From positions 124,001-188,000 of the forward strand of contig NZ_BMQC01000002.1 in NCBI RefSeq assembly GCF_014647915.1: DNA of 64,000 nucleotides, given 5' to 3'. The position numbers and the translations under genes were made by a program. Position 1 is the stretch's first letter, and every line of letters starts with the position of its first letter. Shown in pieces: positions 41,919 through 52,582 of the stretch. The notes beneath the pieces are model-generated. The model was given only the letters and a program-made list of their open reading frames with translations, was not told where the DNA came from and searched no databases. This DNA is from Pilimelia terevasa (GTDB lineage: Bacteria > Actinomycetota > Actinomycetes > Mycobacteriales > Micromonosporaceae).

Positions 41919-44900
41919 TCAGACCTTCGGCAGCGCGGCTTCGAGCAGCGCGCGCTGCTCCACCTCGTGGGACTTCGAGGAGCCGCCGGCCGGCGCGGCC
42001 GCCGCGGGCCGGGAGATCCGCCGCAGCCGTACGCCCTCCAGGTGCTCCAGCAGGTTGAGCGCCACGAACGACCACGCCCCCTGGTTGGCCGGCTCCTCCT
42101 GGACCCAGGCCACGTCCTCGATCGCCGGGAACCGGCCCAGCGCCGCCTTCAGCTCCTCGACCGGCAGCGGGTAGAGCTGCTCCATCCGCAGGATCGCCGT
42201 GTCGGTGACGCCGCGCTCGTCGCGGGCGGCGAGCAGGTCGTAGAAGATCTTGCCGGTGCACAGCACCGCCCGGCGCACCTGCTCCGGGTGCAGGCCGCCG
42301 CCGGCCAGCGCCGGGTCGCCCAGGACCGGCTGGAAGGTGCCGGTGGTGAAGTCCTCCACGGGGGAGACGCACAGCTTGTGCCGCAGCAGGGACTTCGGGG
42401 TGAAGACCACCAGCGGCTTGCGCTTGGGCGACAGCGCCTGGCGGCGCAGCAGGTGGAAGTAGTTGGCCGGGGTGGTCGGGATCGCCACCCGCATGTTGTC
42501 CTCGGCGCACAGTTGCAGGTACCGCTCCGGCCGGCCGGACGTGTGGTCCGGGCCCTGGCCCTCGTGGCCGTGCGGCAGCAGCAGCGTCAGCGAGCTGCGC
42601 TGGCCCCACTTGACCTCGCCCGAGGAGATGAACTCGTCCACGATCGACTGCGCGCCGTTGGCGAAGTCGCCGAACTGCGCCTCCCACAGCACCAGCGCCT
42701 CCGGCTTCTCCACCGAGTAGCCGTACTCGAAGCCCATCGCCGCGAACTCGCTCAGCAGCGAGTCGTGCAGGAAGAAGCGGGCCTTGTCCGTGGCCATCCC
42801 CGCCACCGGCAGGTAGTCGGCGCCGGTGCGGGCGTCCACCACCGAGCCGTGCCGCTGGACGAACGTGCCGCGCCGCGAGTCCTGGCCGGCCATGCGGACC
42901 GTGACGCCCTCGGCCAGTAGCGAGCCGAAGGCCAGGATCTCGCCGAAGCCCCAGTCGATGCTGCCCTCGACGGCCATCTTCGCGCGCCGGGTGAGCAGTT
43001 GCTGGACCCGCTTGTGCGGGGTGAAGCCCTCGGGCAGGTCCACGTGCCGCTGGCCGATCGCCGCGATCACGGCCGGGTCGGCGGCGGTCCCGACGACCGG
43101 CTCCGGCTCGGGCGCCGGGCGGGTCCGCGGCCGGGAGCCGCCGGTCGGCTGCTCGTCCCGGGTCGCCTTGAAGACCTGTTCGAGCTGCGCCTGGTAGTCG
43201 CGCAGCAGCTCCTCGGCCTCGGTCACGGTCATGTCGCCGCGGCCGATCAGCTCCTCGGTGTACAGCTTGCGGACGCTGCGCTTGGTGTCGATGATCTGGT
43301 ACATCTCGGGGTTGGTCATCGACGGGTCGTCGCCCTCGTTGTGGCCGCGGCGGCGGTAGCAGACCAGGTCGATGACGACGTCCTTGTTGAACGTCTGGCG
43401 GTACTCGAAGGCCAGCCGCGCCACCCGGACGACGGCCTCGGGGTCGTCGCCGTTGACGTGGAAGATCGGCGCCTGGATCATCCGGGCCACGTCGGTGCAG
43501 TACAGCGACGAGCGGCTGTACTCCGGCGCGGTGGTGAAGCCGACCTGGTTGTTGACCACGATGTGCAGGCTGCCGCCGGTGCGGTACCCGCGGAGCTGGG
43601 ACAGGTTCAGCGTCTCGGCGACCACGCCCTGGCCGGCGAACGCCGCGTCGCCGTGCACCAGCACCGGCAGCACGGTGAAGCCCTGCGGGCCGAGGTTGAG
43701 CCGGTCCTGCTTGGCCCGGACCACGCCCTCCAGCACCGGGTCGACGGCCTCCAGGTGCGAGGGGTTGGCCACCACCGAGACGGTGGTGGCGCAGTCCCCG
43801 TCGGGCGAGGTGTACCGGCCGGACTGGCCCAGGTGGTACTTGACGTCGCCGGAGCCGTGCGCCGACCTCGGGTCCAGGTGCCCCTCGAACTCGAAGAAGA
43901 TCTTCTCGTACGGCTTGCCGACGATGTTGGCCAGCACGTTGAGGCGGCCGCGGTGGGCCATGCCGATGACGACCTCGTCCAGCTCGCCCTCGGCGCTGGC
44001 CTGGAGCACCTCGTCCAGCAGCGGGATCAGCGACTCGCCGCCCTCCAGGGAGAACCGCTTCTGGCCGACGTACTTGGTCTGGAGGAAGGTCTCGAACGCC
44101 TCGGCGGCGTTGAGTCGGTTGAGCACGTGCTTCTGGGCCGGGCCGTCGAGCTTGGTGTACTTCTTCTCGATCCGCTCCTGGATCCAGCGGCGCTCCTCCG
44201 GGTCCTGGATGTGCATGTACTCGATGCCGACGCGCCGGCAGTACGAGTCGCGCAGGACGCCCAGCACGTCGCGCAGCTTCATCCGCTCCCGACCGGCGAA
44301 CCCGCCGACCGGGAAGTAGCGGTCGAGGTCCCACAGCGTCAGCGAGTGCTCCAGGACGTCGAGGTCCGGGTGCTTGCGCATGTGGAATTCGAGCGGGTCG
44401 GTGTCGGCCATCAGGTGGCCGCGCACCCGGTACGCGTGGATGATCTCCAGTACGCGGGCGGTCTTGTCGATCGCGTCGCCGTCGCCGGTCGCCGAGTCGC
44501 GGACCCAGCGGATCGGCTCGTACGGGATCCGCAGCGCCGTGAAGATCTCGTCGTAGAACGTGCTGCCGCCCAGCAGCAGCTCGTGCATGACCTTGAGGAA
44601 CTCGCCGGACTGCGCGCCCTGGATGATCCGGTGGTCGTAGGTCGAGGTCAGTGTGAGGACCTTGCTGACGCCCAGCTCGGCGAGCCGCTGGTCGGACATC
44701 CCCGCGTACGGCGCCGGGTACTCCATGGCGCCGACGCCGACGATCGCGCCCTGGCCGACCATGAGCCGCGGCATCGAGTGGACGGTGCCGATGCCGCCCG
44801 GGTTGGTCAGGGTGACCGTGGTGCCGGCGTAGTCGTCCATCGTCAGCTCGTTCTTGCGGGCGCGCCGGACGACGTCCTCGTAGGCCTGCCAGAACTGGCG

Positions 44901-45698
44901 GAAGTCCATCGTGTCGCACGCCTTGATCGACGGGACGACGAGCATCCGGGAGCCGTCGGGGCGGGCCAGGTCGATGGCGATGCCGAGGTTGACGTGCTCC
45001 GGCCGGACCAGGACGGGCTTGCCGTCGACCTCGGCGTAGGAGTTGTTGACCTCCGGGTGTGCCGCGAGCGCCCGGACCAGTGCGTAGCCGATGAGGTGGG
45101 TGAAGCTGACCTTGCCGCCGCGGCCGCGCGCGAGGTGGTTGTTGATCACGACGCGGTTGTCCACCATCAGCTTGGCGGGCACCGCCCGGACGCTGGTGGC
45201 GGTGGGGATCGCCAGCGAGGCGTCCATGTTCTGGACGATCTTCGCCGCGACGCCGCGCAGCGGCGCGGTGCTGGCGCCCTGCGGCACCGCGGGGCCGGTC
45301 GGGGCGGCCGGCTTCGCGGCGGGGGCCGCCGTCGGCGCGGCAGCGGACGCGCGCGTGGCGGCCGGTGCGGTGGCGGGCGCCGCCGGGCGGGCGGGCGCGG
45401 CCGTCGCGGCGCCGTTGCCGTTGGCCGGGGGCGCGGCCGGCTCGACGGCCTGGCCGGCCGCCGGGGCCCGGGTGCCCGCCCGGGCCGCCGCCACCGCGGC
45501 CGTGGCCGCGCTGGCGGCCGTCGGCGAGGCGGCGCGGCCGCCGTCGGTCACCGGCCGGTAGTCGGCGAAGAAGTCGTGCCAGGCGGGATCGACGCTGGAG
45601 GGGTCGGTGAGGTACCGCTGGTACATCTCCTCGACAATCCACTCATTCGCTCCGAAACCCGCCAGTGGATTGTCCTGCGAACTCTGCTGGGTCGACAC
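41919..45698 (-). CDS. kgd: Multifunctional 2-oxoglutarate decarboxylase/dehydrogenase
   Basis: A 1259-residue enzyme of the citric-acid cycle in the single-chain form found in actinobacteria. The N-terminal peptide [20 protein letters not shown] is followed by an Ala/Pro linker. A succinyltransferase-like E2 core covers about 115-360 ([20 protein letters not shown], catalytic His in [16 protein letters not shown]). The thiamine-dependent E1 part fills the rest ([54 protein letters not shown]-type, [20 protein letters not shown]). There is no lipoyl domain. The enzyme is usually controlled by GarA/OdhI, not in this window. GTG at 45696-45698 gives [15 protein letters not shown]. Confidence 0.95.
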   Translation of the reverse strand: MSTQQSSQDNPLAGFGANEWIVEEMYQRYLTDPSSVDPAWHDFFADYRPVTDGGRAASPTAASAATAAVAAARAGTRAPAAGQAVEPAAPPANGNGAATAAPARPAAPATAPAATRASAAAPTAAPAAKPAAPTGPAVPQGASTAPLRGVAAKIVQNMDASLAIPTATSVRAVPAKLMVDNRVVINNHLARGRGGKVSFTHLIGYALVRALAAHPEVNNSYAEVDGKPVLVRPEHVNLGIAIDLARPDGSRMLVVPSIKACDTMDFRQFWQAYEDVVRRARKNELTMDDYAGTTVTLTNPGGIGTVHSMPRLMVGQGAIVGVGAMEYPAPYAGMSDQRLAELGVSKVLTLTSTYDHRIIQGAQSGEFLKVMHELLLGGSTFYDEIFTALRIPYEPIRWVRDSATGDGDAIDKTARVLEIIHAYRVRGHLMADTDPLEFHMRKHPDLDVLEHSLTLWDLDRYFPVGGFAGRERMKLRDVLGVLRDSYCRRVGIEYMHIQDPEERRWIQERIEKKYTKLDGPAQKHVLNRLNAAEAFETFLQTKYVGQKRFSLEGGESLIPLLDEVLQASAEGELDEVVIGMAHRGRLNVLANIVGKPYEKIFFEFEGHLDPRSAHGSGDVKYHLGQSGRYTSPDGDCATTVSVVANPSHLEAVDPVLEGVVRAKQDRLNLGPQGFTVLPVLVHGDAAFAGQGVVAETLNLSQLRGYRTGGSLHIVVNNQVGFTTAPEYSRSSLYCTDVARMIQAPIFHVNGDDPEAVVRVARLAFEYRQTFNKDVVIDLVCYRRRGHNEGDDPSMTNPEMYQIIDTKRSVRKLYTEELIGRGDMTVTEAEELLRDYQAQLEQVFKATRDEQPTGGSRPRTRPAPEPEPVVGTAADPAVIAAIGQRHVDLPEGFTPHKRVQQLLTRRAKMAVEGSIDWGFGEILAFGSLLAEGVTVRMAGQDSRRGTFVQRHGSVVDARTGADYLPVAGMATDKARFFLHDSLLSEFAAMGFEYGYSVEKPEALVLWEAQFGDFANGAQSIVDEFISSGEVKWGQRSSLTLLLPHGHEGQGPDHTSGRPERYLQLCAEDNMRVAIPTTPANYFHLLRRQALSPKRKPLVVFTPKSLLRHKLCVSPVEDFTTGTFQPVLGDPALAGGGLHPEQVRRAVLCTGKIFYDLLAARDERGVTDTAILRMEQLYPLPVEELKAALGRFPAIEDVAWVQEEPANQGAWSFVALNLLEHLEGVRLRRISRPAAAAPAGGSSKSHEVEQRALLEAALPKV

Positions 45699-45889
45699 AG
45701 CCGGTACGCCTCTTCCTCGCGATCGAGCCCACCTCGGGCGGTGCGGGCGCCGGCCGTCCGGCCCGGTGGTCCGGGCCCTCGGGCGTCCCTCCCCGGGGAG
45801 GCGGCGCGCGCTGTCGGAAAGTCGGTACCAGGTTACGCCTGCGCGCCCGCTCCCGTGTCGGTGCGTCGGACCGAGTCGCGCCGCCGCGC

Positions 45890-46672
45890 TCAGCCCAGGT
45901 CGCGGCGCCGGACCAGGGCGGTGCCGAGCGCCAGCGCGGCGACCGCGTAGCCGACCAGGACCACGCCCGCGACCCAGCGGGGCGGGAGCCCCGGGTCCGG
46001 CACCCCGAACACCAGCAGGAAGGACGCCAGGGAGGGGATGAGCGTCGCCCACTCCAGCGCCCGGTGGCCGACCAGCTCGGTCAGGCCGGCCAGCCCGGCC
46101 ACCAGGGCCAGGGTGCCCGCGAAGTTGATCCCCAGCGCGGCGGCCGCCGCCCCGGCCTGGTGCCGCACCAGCGCGCCCAGCCCGACCCCCAGGACCGGCC
46201 AGACCGCGAAGGTGGCGCCGTTGAGCGCCACCGCCGTCCAGACCTCCGGCCGGTGCAGCGCGGCGGCGGCCATCCCGTCGGCCAGGACCAGCGGCCCCAG
46301 CGCGAGATTCAGCGCCGTGGTCAGCGCCCACAGCGCCAGGCCGCCCAGCGCGGCGGCGGCGCCCTTGGCCAGGATCACCGCCGTGCGGCCCGGCGAGACC
46401 AGGAAGGTCGGCAGCGCCGTCCGGTACTGGAACTCCGCGGTGATCACCACCGTGCCCAGGACCAGCGCCACCGTCATCCCGGCGAGCTGCCCGGTCGTGT
46501 AGAAGTTCGTCTGCGCCAGCAGCAGGGCCGTCGGGTCGGCCTGCACCTCGCCGTTGAACAGCAGGGTGTTGACCAGCAGCGCGCCGGCCCAGACCACCAG
46601 CGTGACCGCGGTCAGCAGCCAGCCCGTCCGGGTGGTGCCCAACTTCAGCAACTCCGCCCGCAGCAGTCTCAC
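45890..46672 (-). CDS. ABC transporter permease (ABC-2 type)
   Basis: A 260-residue membrane protein with six predicted helices, starting [20 protein letters not shown]. It resembles the ABC-2 permeases of exporters that lack an extracellular domain, such as bacitracin/lantibiotic-immunity or Na export types. The 4-base overlap with the ATPase gene indicates one operon. Substrate unknown. Confidence 0.87.
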   Translation of the reverse strand: MRLLRAELLKLGTTRTGWLLTAVTLVVWAGALLVNTLLFNGEVQADPTALLLAQTNFYTTGQLAGMTVALVLGTVVITAEFQYRTALPTFLVSPGRTAVILAKGAAAALGGLALWALTTALNLALGPLVLADGMAAAALHRPEVWTAVALNGATFAVWPVLGVGLGALVRHQAGAAAAALGINFAGTLALVAGLAGLTELVGHRALEWATLIPSLASFLLVFGVPDPGLPPRWVAGVVLVGYAVAALALGTALVRRRDLG

Positions 46673-47577
46673 CGGACCTCCGCCCGCCCGGCCGTCAGGT
46701 CGAGGAACGCCCGCTCCAGGTCGGGCGCCTCGGGGGTCAGCTCGTGGATCTCCAGCGCCGCGGCGAGCGCGGTGCGGGCCACCGTCGGCGCGTCGATGCC
46801 GGTCGCCCGCAGCGCGCCGTCGGGCCCGGCGGTCACCGCCGCGCCCGCGGCGGCCAGCGCCCGGGTGAGCGCGTCGGCCTGCGGCGCGCGGATCCGCAGC
46901 GGCGGCTGCGCCGCGACGGTGACGACGTCGGCCACCGGCCCCTGCCGGACCAGCCGCCCGCCCGCGATGATCACCACGTCGTCGGCGAGGAGTTGCATCT
47001 CGGCGAGCAGGTGGCTGGACACCAGCACGGTGCGGCCCTGCCCGGCCAGCGTGCGCAGCAGCGCCCGCAGCCAGTGGATGCCCTCGGGGTCCAGCCCGTT
47101 GGCCGGCTCGTCGAGGATCAGCACCCGCGGGTCGCCGAGCAGCGCCGCCGCGATGCCCAGCCGCTGGAGCATCCCCAGCGAGTAGCCCTTGACCCGCCGC
47201 CGGGCCGCCGGGGACAGGCCGACCACGGCGAGCACCTCGTCGGTGCGGTGCGCCGGCAGGCCGGCCGCCGCGCAGATCACCCGGAGGTGGTCGCGGCCGG
47301 ACCGGCCCGGGTGCGCGCAGGAGGCTTCGAGGACGGCGCCCACCTGCCGGGCGGGTTCGCGCAGGGCGCGGTACGGGCTGCCGTTGATGGTCGCGGTGCC
47401 GGACGTGGGGCGGCTCAGCCCCAGGGCGATCCGCAGGGTGGTGCTCTTGCCGGCACCGTTCGGCCCGAGGAAGCCGGTGACCCGGCCGGGCTCGACCGTG
47501 AACGACAGGTCGGCCACGGCCGCCAGCGTCCCGTACCGCTTGGTCAGGCCGCTGACCACGATCCGCCCGTCCGCCAC
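46669..47577 (-). CDS. ABC transporter ATP-binding protein
   Basis: A 302-residue ATPase of the CcmA/BcrA class. Walker [14 protein letters not shown], signature [15 protein letters not shown] (the Gly-Gln spot is a variant of LSGGQ, usual for this class), Walker [16 protein letters not shown] and the switch His in [10 protein letters not shown]. The C-terminal extra 90 residues are Ala-rich. It works with the overlapping permease gene as an exporter. Confidence 0.9.
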   Translation of the reverse strand: MADGRIVVSGLTKRYGTLAAVADLSFTVEPGRVTGFLGPNGAGKSTTLRIALGLSRPTSGTATINGSPYRALREPARQVGAVLEASCAHPGRSGRDHLRVICAAAGLPAHRTDEVLAVVGLSPAARRRVKGYSLGMLQRLGIAAALLGDPRVLILDEPANGLDPEGIHWLRALLRTLAGQGRTVLVSSHLLAEMQLLADDVVIIAGGRLVRQGPVADVVTVAAQPPLRIRAPQADALTRALAAAGAAVTAGPDGALRATGIDAPTVARTALAAALEIHELTPEAPDLERAFLDLTAGRAEVR

Positions 47578-47708
47578 CCGCCGCCCCTCCGACCGTCGCC
47601 AGCGTCGCCGTGCGCGGCCCGGGCAAACCCGACCGCCGCCAGTCCCCGCAGCCTACGGCGCCGCGGCGGCGGGCCGGGGCCGACGCGGCGGAACACGCCC
47701 GGCGCAGG

Positions 47709-48377
47709 TCAGGACGGGGGAACGGCGATCCAGGTCGCCGCGGCCGCGCCGAGCAGGGCCCCGTCGGCCCCGTACAGCGACGTGCGGACCTGCGCCTTGC
47801 GCCCCTCGGCCGCCGCGCACCACCCGAGCACCACGCACGGCTCGCCCGGCGCCGGCAGGCGGTGCAGGGTCGCGGTCATCCGGCCCAGCACGTACGGCCG
47901 GCCGGGGCCGATGACCGACCAGCCGCCCGGGCAGTCCAGCGCGGCCCACAGCACCGGGGCCGACACCTCGGCGGGCGCGGTGAACGGCGCCGCCGTCCGG
48001 CCGTCGCCCAGGAAGCCCGGGTAGACCCCCAGCCCGTCGGGGGCGGGGCGCTGCGGCCCGCAGACGTAGCAGGTCGGGAAGGGATGGTCGGTGAACCCGG
48101 GGAAGGCCCGCGCCGCCGCGGCGGCGGCCGCCGCGTCCACCGGCGGCACCGCAGCCGGCACCGGCGCGGCGGGCACGCCCTCGGCGACCAGCGCCTCCCC
48201 GGCGTACAGCCGGACGCCGTCCGGGGAGGTCCGGGCGGCCAGGTCGGTGTCCAGCGGCGGCGGCAGCCGCAGCGTCACCTGGACCGTGGGGTCGTCGAGC
48301 AGGCCCGCCAGCAGGCCGGCCGTGTAGCCGCCGTTGGCCGAGCCCGGAGGTCCGTTGAAGCGTCCCGGGATGCGCAC
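47709..48377 (-). CDS. Hot-dog-fold thioesterase-like protein
   Basis: A 222-residue protein containing GPPGSANGGYTAGLLAGLLD and VTLRLPPPLDTDLAARTSPD in the first half, HPFPTCYVCGPQRPAPDGLG in the middle, and VLWAALDCPGGWSVIGPGRP plus LGRMTATLHRLPAPGEPCVV in the second half. This looks like a double hot-dog fold related to TesB/acyl-CoA thioesterases, with a CxxC pair (TCYVC). Substrate unknown. GTG at 48375-48377 is preferred over the ATG at 48425 because the fold begins there. Confidence 0.72.
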   Translation of the reverse strand: MRIPGRFNGPPGSANGGYTAGLLAGLLDDPTVQVTLRLPPPLDTDLAARTSPDGVRLYAGEALVAEGVPAAPVPAAVPPVDAAAAAAAARAFPGFTDHPFPTCYVCGPQRPAPDGLGVYPGFLGDGRTAAPFTAPAEVSAPVLWAALDCPGGWSVIGPGRPYVLGRMTATLHRLPAPGEPCVVLGWCAAAEGRKAQVRTSLYGADGALLGAAAATWIAVPPS

Positions 48378-48466
48378 GCGGCCACGGTACCGCCGTTCAC
48401 CCAGCCGTCGCCCCGCCGCATCCACGCCGACACTGTTCGGGCAGCTCAGGGGCCTTACATCGAGGC

Positions 48467-49249
48467 ATGGCAGTTCTTCTGACCACCCCGACCCGCACGA
48501 GCGGGTACACCCTCCTGCTCACCGACGACGCCCGGCAGGTGACCGCCGCGCAGCAACTGCGGTACCGGGTCTTCGCGCAGGAGCTGGGCGCCACACTGGC
48601 CGGCGACCAGGCCGGCGTGGACGTCGACGACTTCGACGACTACTGCGACCACCTCGTCGTCCGCGAGGACACGACCGGCGAGATCGTCGGCACGTACCGG
48701 ATGCTGCCGCCGCAGGCGGCCGCGCGGGCCGGCCGGCGGTACGCCGACGCCGAGTTCGACCTGTCCCGCCTCGACGGGCTGCGGCCGTACGTCGTCGAGG
48801 CCGGCCGGTCGTGCGTGCACCCCGACCACCGCAGCGGCGCGGTGATCAACCTGATCTGGGCGGGCATCGCCCGGTACCTGCACCTGCACGGGCTGAGCTG
48901 GCTCGGCGGGTGCGCCTCGGTGCCGGTGGGCGGGGACCCCGCCGCCGGCCCGGCCGACGTCTGGGCCGCCGTCGCCGAGCGGCACCTGGGCCCGGCCGCG
49001 ATGCGGGTCGTCCCGCACCGGCCGTGGCTCGCCGAGCCGGGCGTCGCCGCGGCGGTGGCCGCCGCCGACCCGCGGGCGGGGCGGGCGGCGATGCCGCCGC
49101 TGCTGCGCGGGTACCTGCGGCTGGGCGCCTGGGTGTGCGGGGAGCCGGCCTACGACCCGGACTTCGGCGTGGCCGACCTGTACGTGCTGCTGTCGATGGA
49201 CCGCATCGACCCGCGGTACCGGCGGCACTTCCTGGGCCTGGACCGGTGA
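48467..49249 (+). CDS. olsB: Ornithine N-acyltransferase OlsB
   Basis: A 260-residue member of the OlsB/PEP-CTERM acetyltransferase-like family that loads a 3-hydroxy fatty acid onto ornithine. Signature pieces: AQQLRYRVFAQELGATLAGD, FDDYCDHLVVREDTTGEIVG, TYRMLPPQAA, EAGRSCVHPDHRSGAVINLI and a C-terminal DPDFGVADLYVLLSMDRIDP. Its stop overlaps the next gene, an acyltransferase, so the two make ornithine lipids, phosphate-free membrane lipids that often rise on phosphate limitation. Confidence 0.88.
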   Translation: MAVLLTTPTRTSGYTLLLTDDARQVTAAQQLRYRVFAQELGATLAGDQAGVDVDDFDDYCDHLVVREDTTGEIVGTYRMLPPQAAARAGRRYADAEFDLSRLDGLRPYVVEAGRSCVHPDHRSGAVINLIWAGIARYLHLHGLSWLGGCASVPVGGDPAAGPADVWAAVAERHLGPAAMRVVPHRPWLAEPGVAAAVAAADPRAGRAAMPPLLRGYLRLGAWVCGEPAYDPDFGVADLYVLLSMDRIDPRYRRHFLGLDR

Positions 49250-50133
49250 GGACCGCGCGCGCGGCCGCCCGCGGCGCGCCGCCGCCGGCCGCGCGGCCCG
49301 CCGCGGGTGCCCCGGCGGGCGCGGCCTGGTGGGTGCCGCGCTCGCCGTGCGGCCCCGGCTGCCGGCCGCGGGGCGCGCCGGCCGTGGGTGCCGGCCGCCT
49401 CGCGGCCCGGCTGGGCGCGCTGCTGGCGGTCCTGGCCGCGACGCCGCTGCTGCTGCCGGCTCTGGCCTCGCGGCGGTGGCGCGGCCGCGCCGTGCGGACC
49501 TGGTCCCGGGCGGTCCTGCGGGGACTGGGCGTGCGGCTGGCCGTCCGCGGGGCGCCGCCCGCACGGGCGACGCTGGTGGTCGCCAACCACATCTCCTGGC
49601 TGGACGTCGTGGCGCTGCTGGCCGTGCTCCCGTCGGCGCGCCTGGTCGCCAAGCGGGAGGTCCGCGGCTGGCCGGTCGTCGGCTGGCTCGCCGGCCGGGC
49701 GGGGACGCTGTTCCTGGAGCGGGACCGGCCGCGCGCGCTGCCGGCCGTGGTGGCCGCGGCGGGGGAGCGGCTGCGGGCCGGCGCGCCGGTGGCCTGCTTC
49801 CCGGAGGGCACCACCTGGTGCGGCCCGGTCGGCGGCCGGTTCCGGCCCGCGCTGTTCCAGGCGGCCGTCGACGCGGGCGTCGCGGTGCTGCCGGTGCGGG
49901 TGGGGTACCGGCAGGCCGACCGGCCCACCCGCCAGCCGGCCTTCGTGGGCAGCGACACCTTCGCCGCCTCGCTGCACCGGATCGCCGCCACCCCCGCCCT
50001 GACGGTGACCGTGTCCCTGCGCCCCACGCTGTACCCGGCCCCCGGCGCCACCCGGCGCACGCTGTCGCGGGCCGCCGAGGCCGCCGTCCACGCCGCGGTA
50101 CCGGTGGCCGACCTGGCCCACCTCCCGACCTGA
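49246..50133 (+). CDS. olsA: 1-acyl-glycerophosphate-type acyltransferase (OlsA-like)
   Basis: A 295-residue PlsC-fold enzyme that should acylate lyso-ornithine lipid. The catalytic box is NHISWLDVVALL (Asn-His-x4-Asp), the second motif ERDRP, the third FPEGTTW and the fourth VLPVRVGY. About 60 residues of Ala/Pro precede the first helix. The GTG overlaps the olsB stop (GTGA), giving strong coupling. Paired genes make OlsA likelier than a phosphatidate enzyme. Confidence 0.85.
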   Translation: MRTARAAARGAPPPAARPAAGAPAGAAWWVPRSPCGPGCRPRGAPAVGAGRLAARLGALLAVLAATPLLLPALASRRWRGRAVRTWSRAVLRGLGVRLAVRGAPPARATLVVANHISWLDVVALLAVLPSARLVAKREVRGWPVVGWLAGRAGTLFLERDRPRALPAVVAAAGERLRAGAPVACFPEGTTWCGPVGGRFRPALFQAAVDAGVAVLPVRVGYRQADRPTRQPAFVGSDTFAASLHRIAATPALTVTVSLRPTLYPAPGATRRTLSRAAEAAVHAAVPVADLAHLPT

Positions 50134-50198
50134 CCGCTCACAGGGTTCTTTCAGCGCGGGTGCAGGGGACCGCCAGGGAGCCCGTGGAGAATGGCCGC

Positions 50199-50909
50199 AT
50201 GGTCGGTGAGAGCGGTACCCGCGAGTCCGAGGCGCGGCTGCTCGTGGTCGAGGACGACCCGAGCATCCTGGAGCTGTTGTCGGCGAGCCTGCGGTACGCG
50301 GGGTTCGATGTCACGACGGCGGCCAACGGCGGCGCGGCCGTCGACGCCGCCCGGGAGGCCCGACCGGACCTGGTCGTGCTCGACGTGATGCTGCCCGACC
50401 TCGACGGGTTCGAGGTGATCCGGCTCATGCGCGAGCAGGGGGCGCGGACGCCGGTCGTGTTCCTCACCGCCCGCGACGCCACCGAGGACAAGATCCGCGG
50501 GCTGACGCTCGGCGGCGACGACTACGTCACCAAGCCGTTCAGCCTGGAGGAGCTGACCGCGCGGATCCGCGCGGTCCTGCGGCGCACCGGCGGCGAGGCC
50601 GCCACGCCGCGGCTGAGTTTCGCCGACCTGGAGCTGGACGAGGAGACCCACGAGGTCTACCGGGCCGGCCGGCAGGTCCCGCTGTCGCCGACGGAGTTCA
50701 AGCTGCTGCGGTATCTGCTGCTCAACGCCAACCGGGTGCTGTCCAAGTCGCAGATCCTCGACCACGTCTGGAACTACGACTTCCGCGGCGACGACAACAT
50801 CGTCGAGTCCTACATCTCGTACCTGCGCCGCAAGGTCGACAACGTCGACCCCCGGCTCATCCACACGCTGCGCGGCGTCGGGTACGTCCTGCGCAAGCCC
50901 TCGGCATGA
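50199..50909 (+). CDS. OmpR-family response regulator
   Basis: A 236-residue regulator. Receiver: VEDDPSILELLSASLRYAGF, D62 in VVLDVMLPDLDGFEV, Lys in DDYVTKPFSLEELTARIRAV. The winged helix: DEETHEVYRAGRQVPLSPTE, FKLLRYLLLNANRVLSKSQI, GDDNIVESYISYLRRKVD, HTLRGVGYVL. It is followed by its kinase with a 4-base overlap and by an HtrA protease. This arrangement resembles MprAB/CseBC-type envelope-stress modules and drives expression of the protease. Confidence 0.93.
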   Translation: MVGESGTRESEARLLVVEDDPSILELLSASLRYAGFDVTTAANGGAAVDAAREARPDLVVLDVMLPDLDGFEVIRLMREQGARTPVVFLTARDATEDKIRGLTLGGDDYVTKPFSLEELTARIRAVLRRTGGEAATPRLSFADLELDEETHEVYRAGRQVPLSPTEFKLLRYLLLNANRVLSKSQILDHVWNYDFRGDDNIVESYISYLRRKVDNVDPRLIHTLRGVGYVLRKPSA

Positions 50910-52516
50910 CCGCCGCGCCGGCCGGGGCGCCCCCCGCGCCGCTGCTCGCCCGGCTGCGCGAGGTCGCCGCCTCCGGCGCGGCCCTGCGCCGGACCCCGCT
51001 GCGGGTCAAGCTCGTCGCCGCCGTCCTGGCGCTGATGTTCGCCGCGCTCGTGGTCACCAGCTTCGGCGGGGTGCTGGCGCTGCGGGCGTACCTGTTCGGC
51101 GAGGTGGACCGGGAGCTGGCCGACACCGCCCGGCTCGTCCCGCAGTACGTGCTGGAGGGGTCCCCCGGCGGCCTGCCCAGCGACTACGTGCTGGCGTTCG
51201 TGTCGCGCAACGGCGAGGCGGAGCGCAACGAGGACGGCACGACGTTCCACTCGACCCGGCTGATGTCGGCCGAGGAGCTGCCCCAGCTCCCCCGCAACCG
51301 GGAGGAGATGCTGCGCCGGCTCGGCCGCCCCTGGACCGAGCAGGCGCGCTCCGGCCCGCGCCGCTGGCGGGTGCTGGCCCTGCCGCAGGACCGCGGCGAC
51401 AACGGGCGGGTCACGCTCGTGGCCCGCGACCTCACCGAGGTCGACCGCGCCGTGGGCCGGCTGGTGTGGATCGACGTCCTGGTCGGCGGCGGGATGCTGA
51501 TCCTGCTCGCCTCGCTCGGCGCGGCCCTGGTGCGGACCAGCCTGCGCCCGCTGGTCGAGATCGAGCAGACCGCCGGCGCCATCGCCGCGGGCGACCTGAG
51601 CCGCCGGGTGCCCGACCCCGAGCCGGGCGTCGCCGAACCGACCTCGGAGCTGGGCCGGCTGTCGCGGGCGCTCAACGCCATGCTGGCGCAGATCGAGTCG
51701 GCGTTCACGGCACGGGCCGAGTCCGAGCGGGCCGCCCGGGTGGCCGAGACCGGGGCGCGCGCCGCGGAGGCGGTGGCCCGGGAGTCCGAGGCCCGGGCGC
51801 TGCGCTCGGAGGACAAGATGCGGCAGTTCGTCGCCGACGCCTCGCACGAGCTGCGCACCCCGCTGACCACGATCCGCGGCTTCGCCGAGCTGTACCGGCA
51901 GGCGGTCGGGGCCGACGCCGCCGAGGCCGCGCGGCTGGTCCGGCGGATCGAGGACGAGGCCGCGCGGATGGGCCTGCTGGTCGAGGACCTGCTCCTGCTG
52001 GCCAGGCTGGACCGGCAGCGGCCCCTGGGGCAGGCGCCGGTGACGCTGGCGGTGCTGGCCGGCGACGCCGTCCAGGCCGCCCGGGTCACCGCGCCGGACC
52101 GGCGGATCACCCTGGACCTGGCCCCCGGTTCGGCGGGGCTGACCGTGCGCGGCGACGACGCCCGCCTGCGCCAGGTGCTGGGCAACCTCGTCACCAACGC
52201 GCTCGTCCACACGCCGCCGGCCGCCCAGGTGACGGTCCGGCTGCGCGACGGCGGGGACGGCACGGCCGTGCTGGAGGTCGCCGACACCGGCCCGGGACTG
52301 CCGGCCGACCAGGCCGAACGGGTGTTCGAGCGGTTCTACCGGGCGGATGCCGCCCGCAGCCGGCACGCCGGAGAGGTCACCGGGACCGGCCTCGGACTGG
52401 CTATCGTGGCGGCGATCGTGGCGGCCCACGCGGGCGCGGTGGAGGTCGAGTCGGCGCCCGGCGTCGGCGCGACGTTCCGGGTGCGCCTGCCGCGGCTGCC
52501 CGACAACGCCGAGTGA
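50906..52516 (+). CDS. Sensor histidine kinase
   Basis: A 536-residue membrane kinase. TM1 at about 33-58, an extracytoplasmic region of about 130 residues, TM2 at about 190-210, HAMP (LRPLVEIEQTAGAIAAGDLS), an unusual extra coiled-coil rich in Ala-Arg-Glu (about 270-305), and the catalytic module: His314 in DASHELRTPLTTI, N-box GNLVTNALVHTPP, DTGPGLP and GTGLGLAIVAAIV. All catalytic residues are intact. ATGA overlaps the regulator gene, so it is the partner. Confidence 0.93.
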   Translation: MTAAPAGAPPAPLLARLREVAASGAALRRTPLRVKLVAAVLALMFAALVVTSFGGVLALRAYLFGEVDRELADTARLVPQYVLEGSPGGLPSDYVLAFVSRNGEAERNEDGTTFHSTRLMSAEELPQLPRNREEMLRRLGRPWTEQARSGPRRWRVLALPQDRGDNGRVTLVARDLTEVDRAVGRLVWIDVLVGGGMLILLASLGAALVRTSLRPLVEIEQTAGAIAAGDLSRRVPDPEPGVAEPTSELGRLSRALNAMLAQIESAFTARAESERAARVAETGARAAEAVARESEARALRSEDKMRQFVADASHELRTPLTTIRGFAELYRQAVGADAAEAARLVRRIEDEAARMGLLVEDLLLLARLDRQRPLGQAPVTLAVLAGDAVQAARVTAPDRRITLDLAPGSAGLTVRGDDARLRQVLGNLVTNALVHTPPAAQVTVRLRDGGDGTAVLEVADTGPGLPADQAERVFERFYRADAARSRHAGEVTGTGLGLAIVAAIVAAHAGAVEVESAPGVGATFRVRLPRLPDNAE

Positions 52517-52582
52517 GGCGCTCACAGGCAACGTCCAGTCCCGGTACAGGCGGGGCCAAGAACGATCGGGGAAAGTAGAGCC

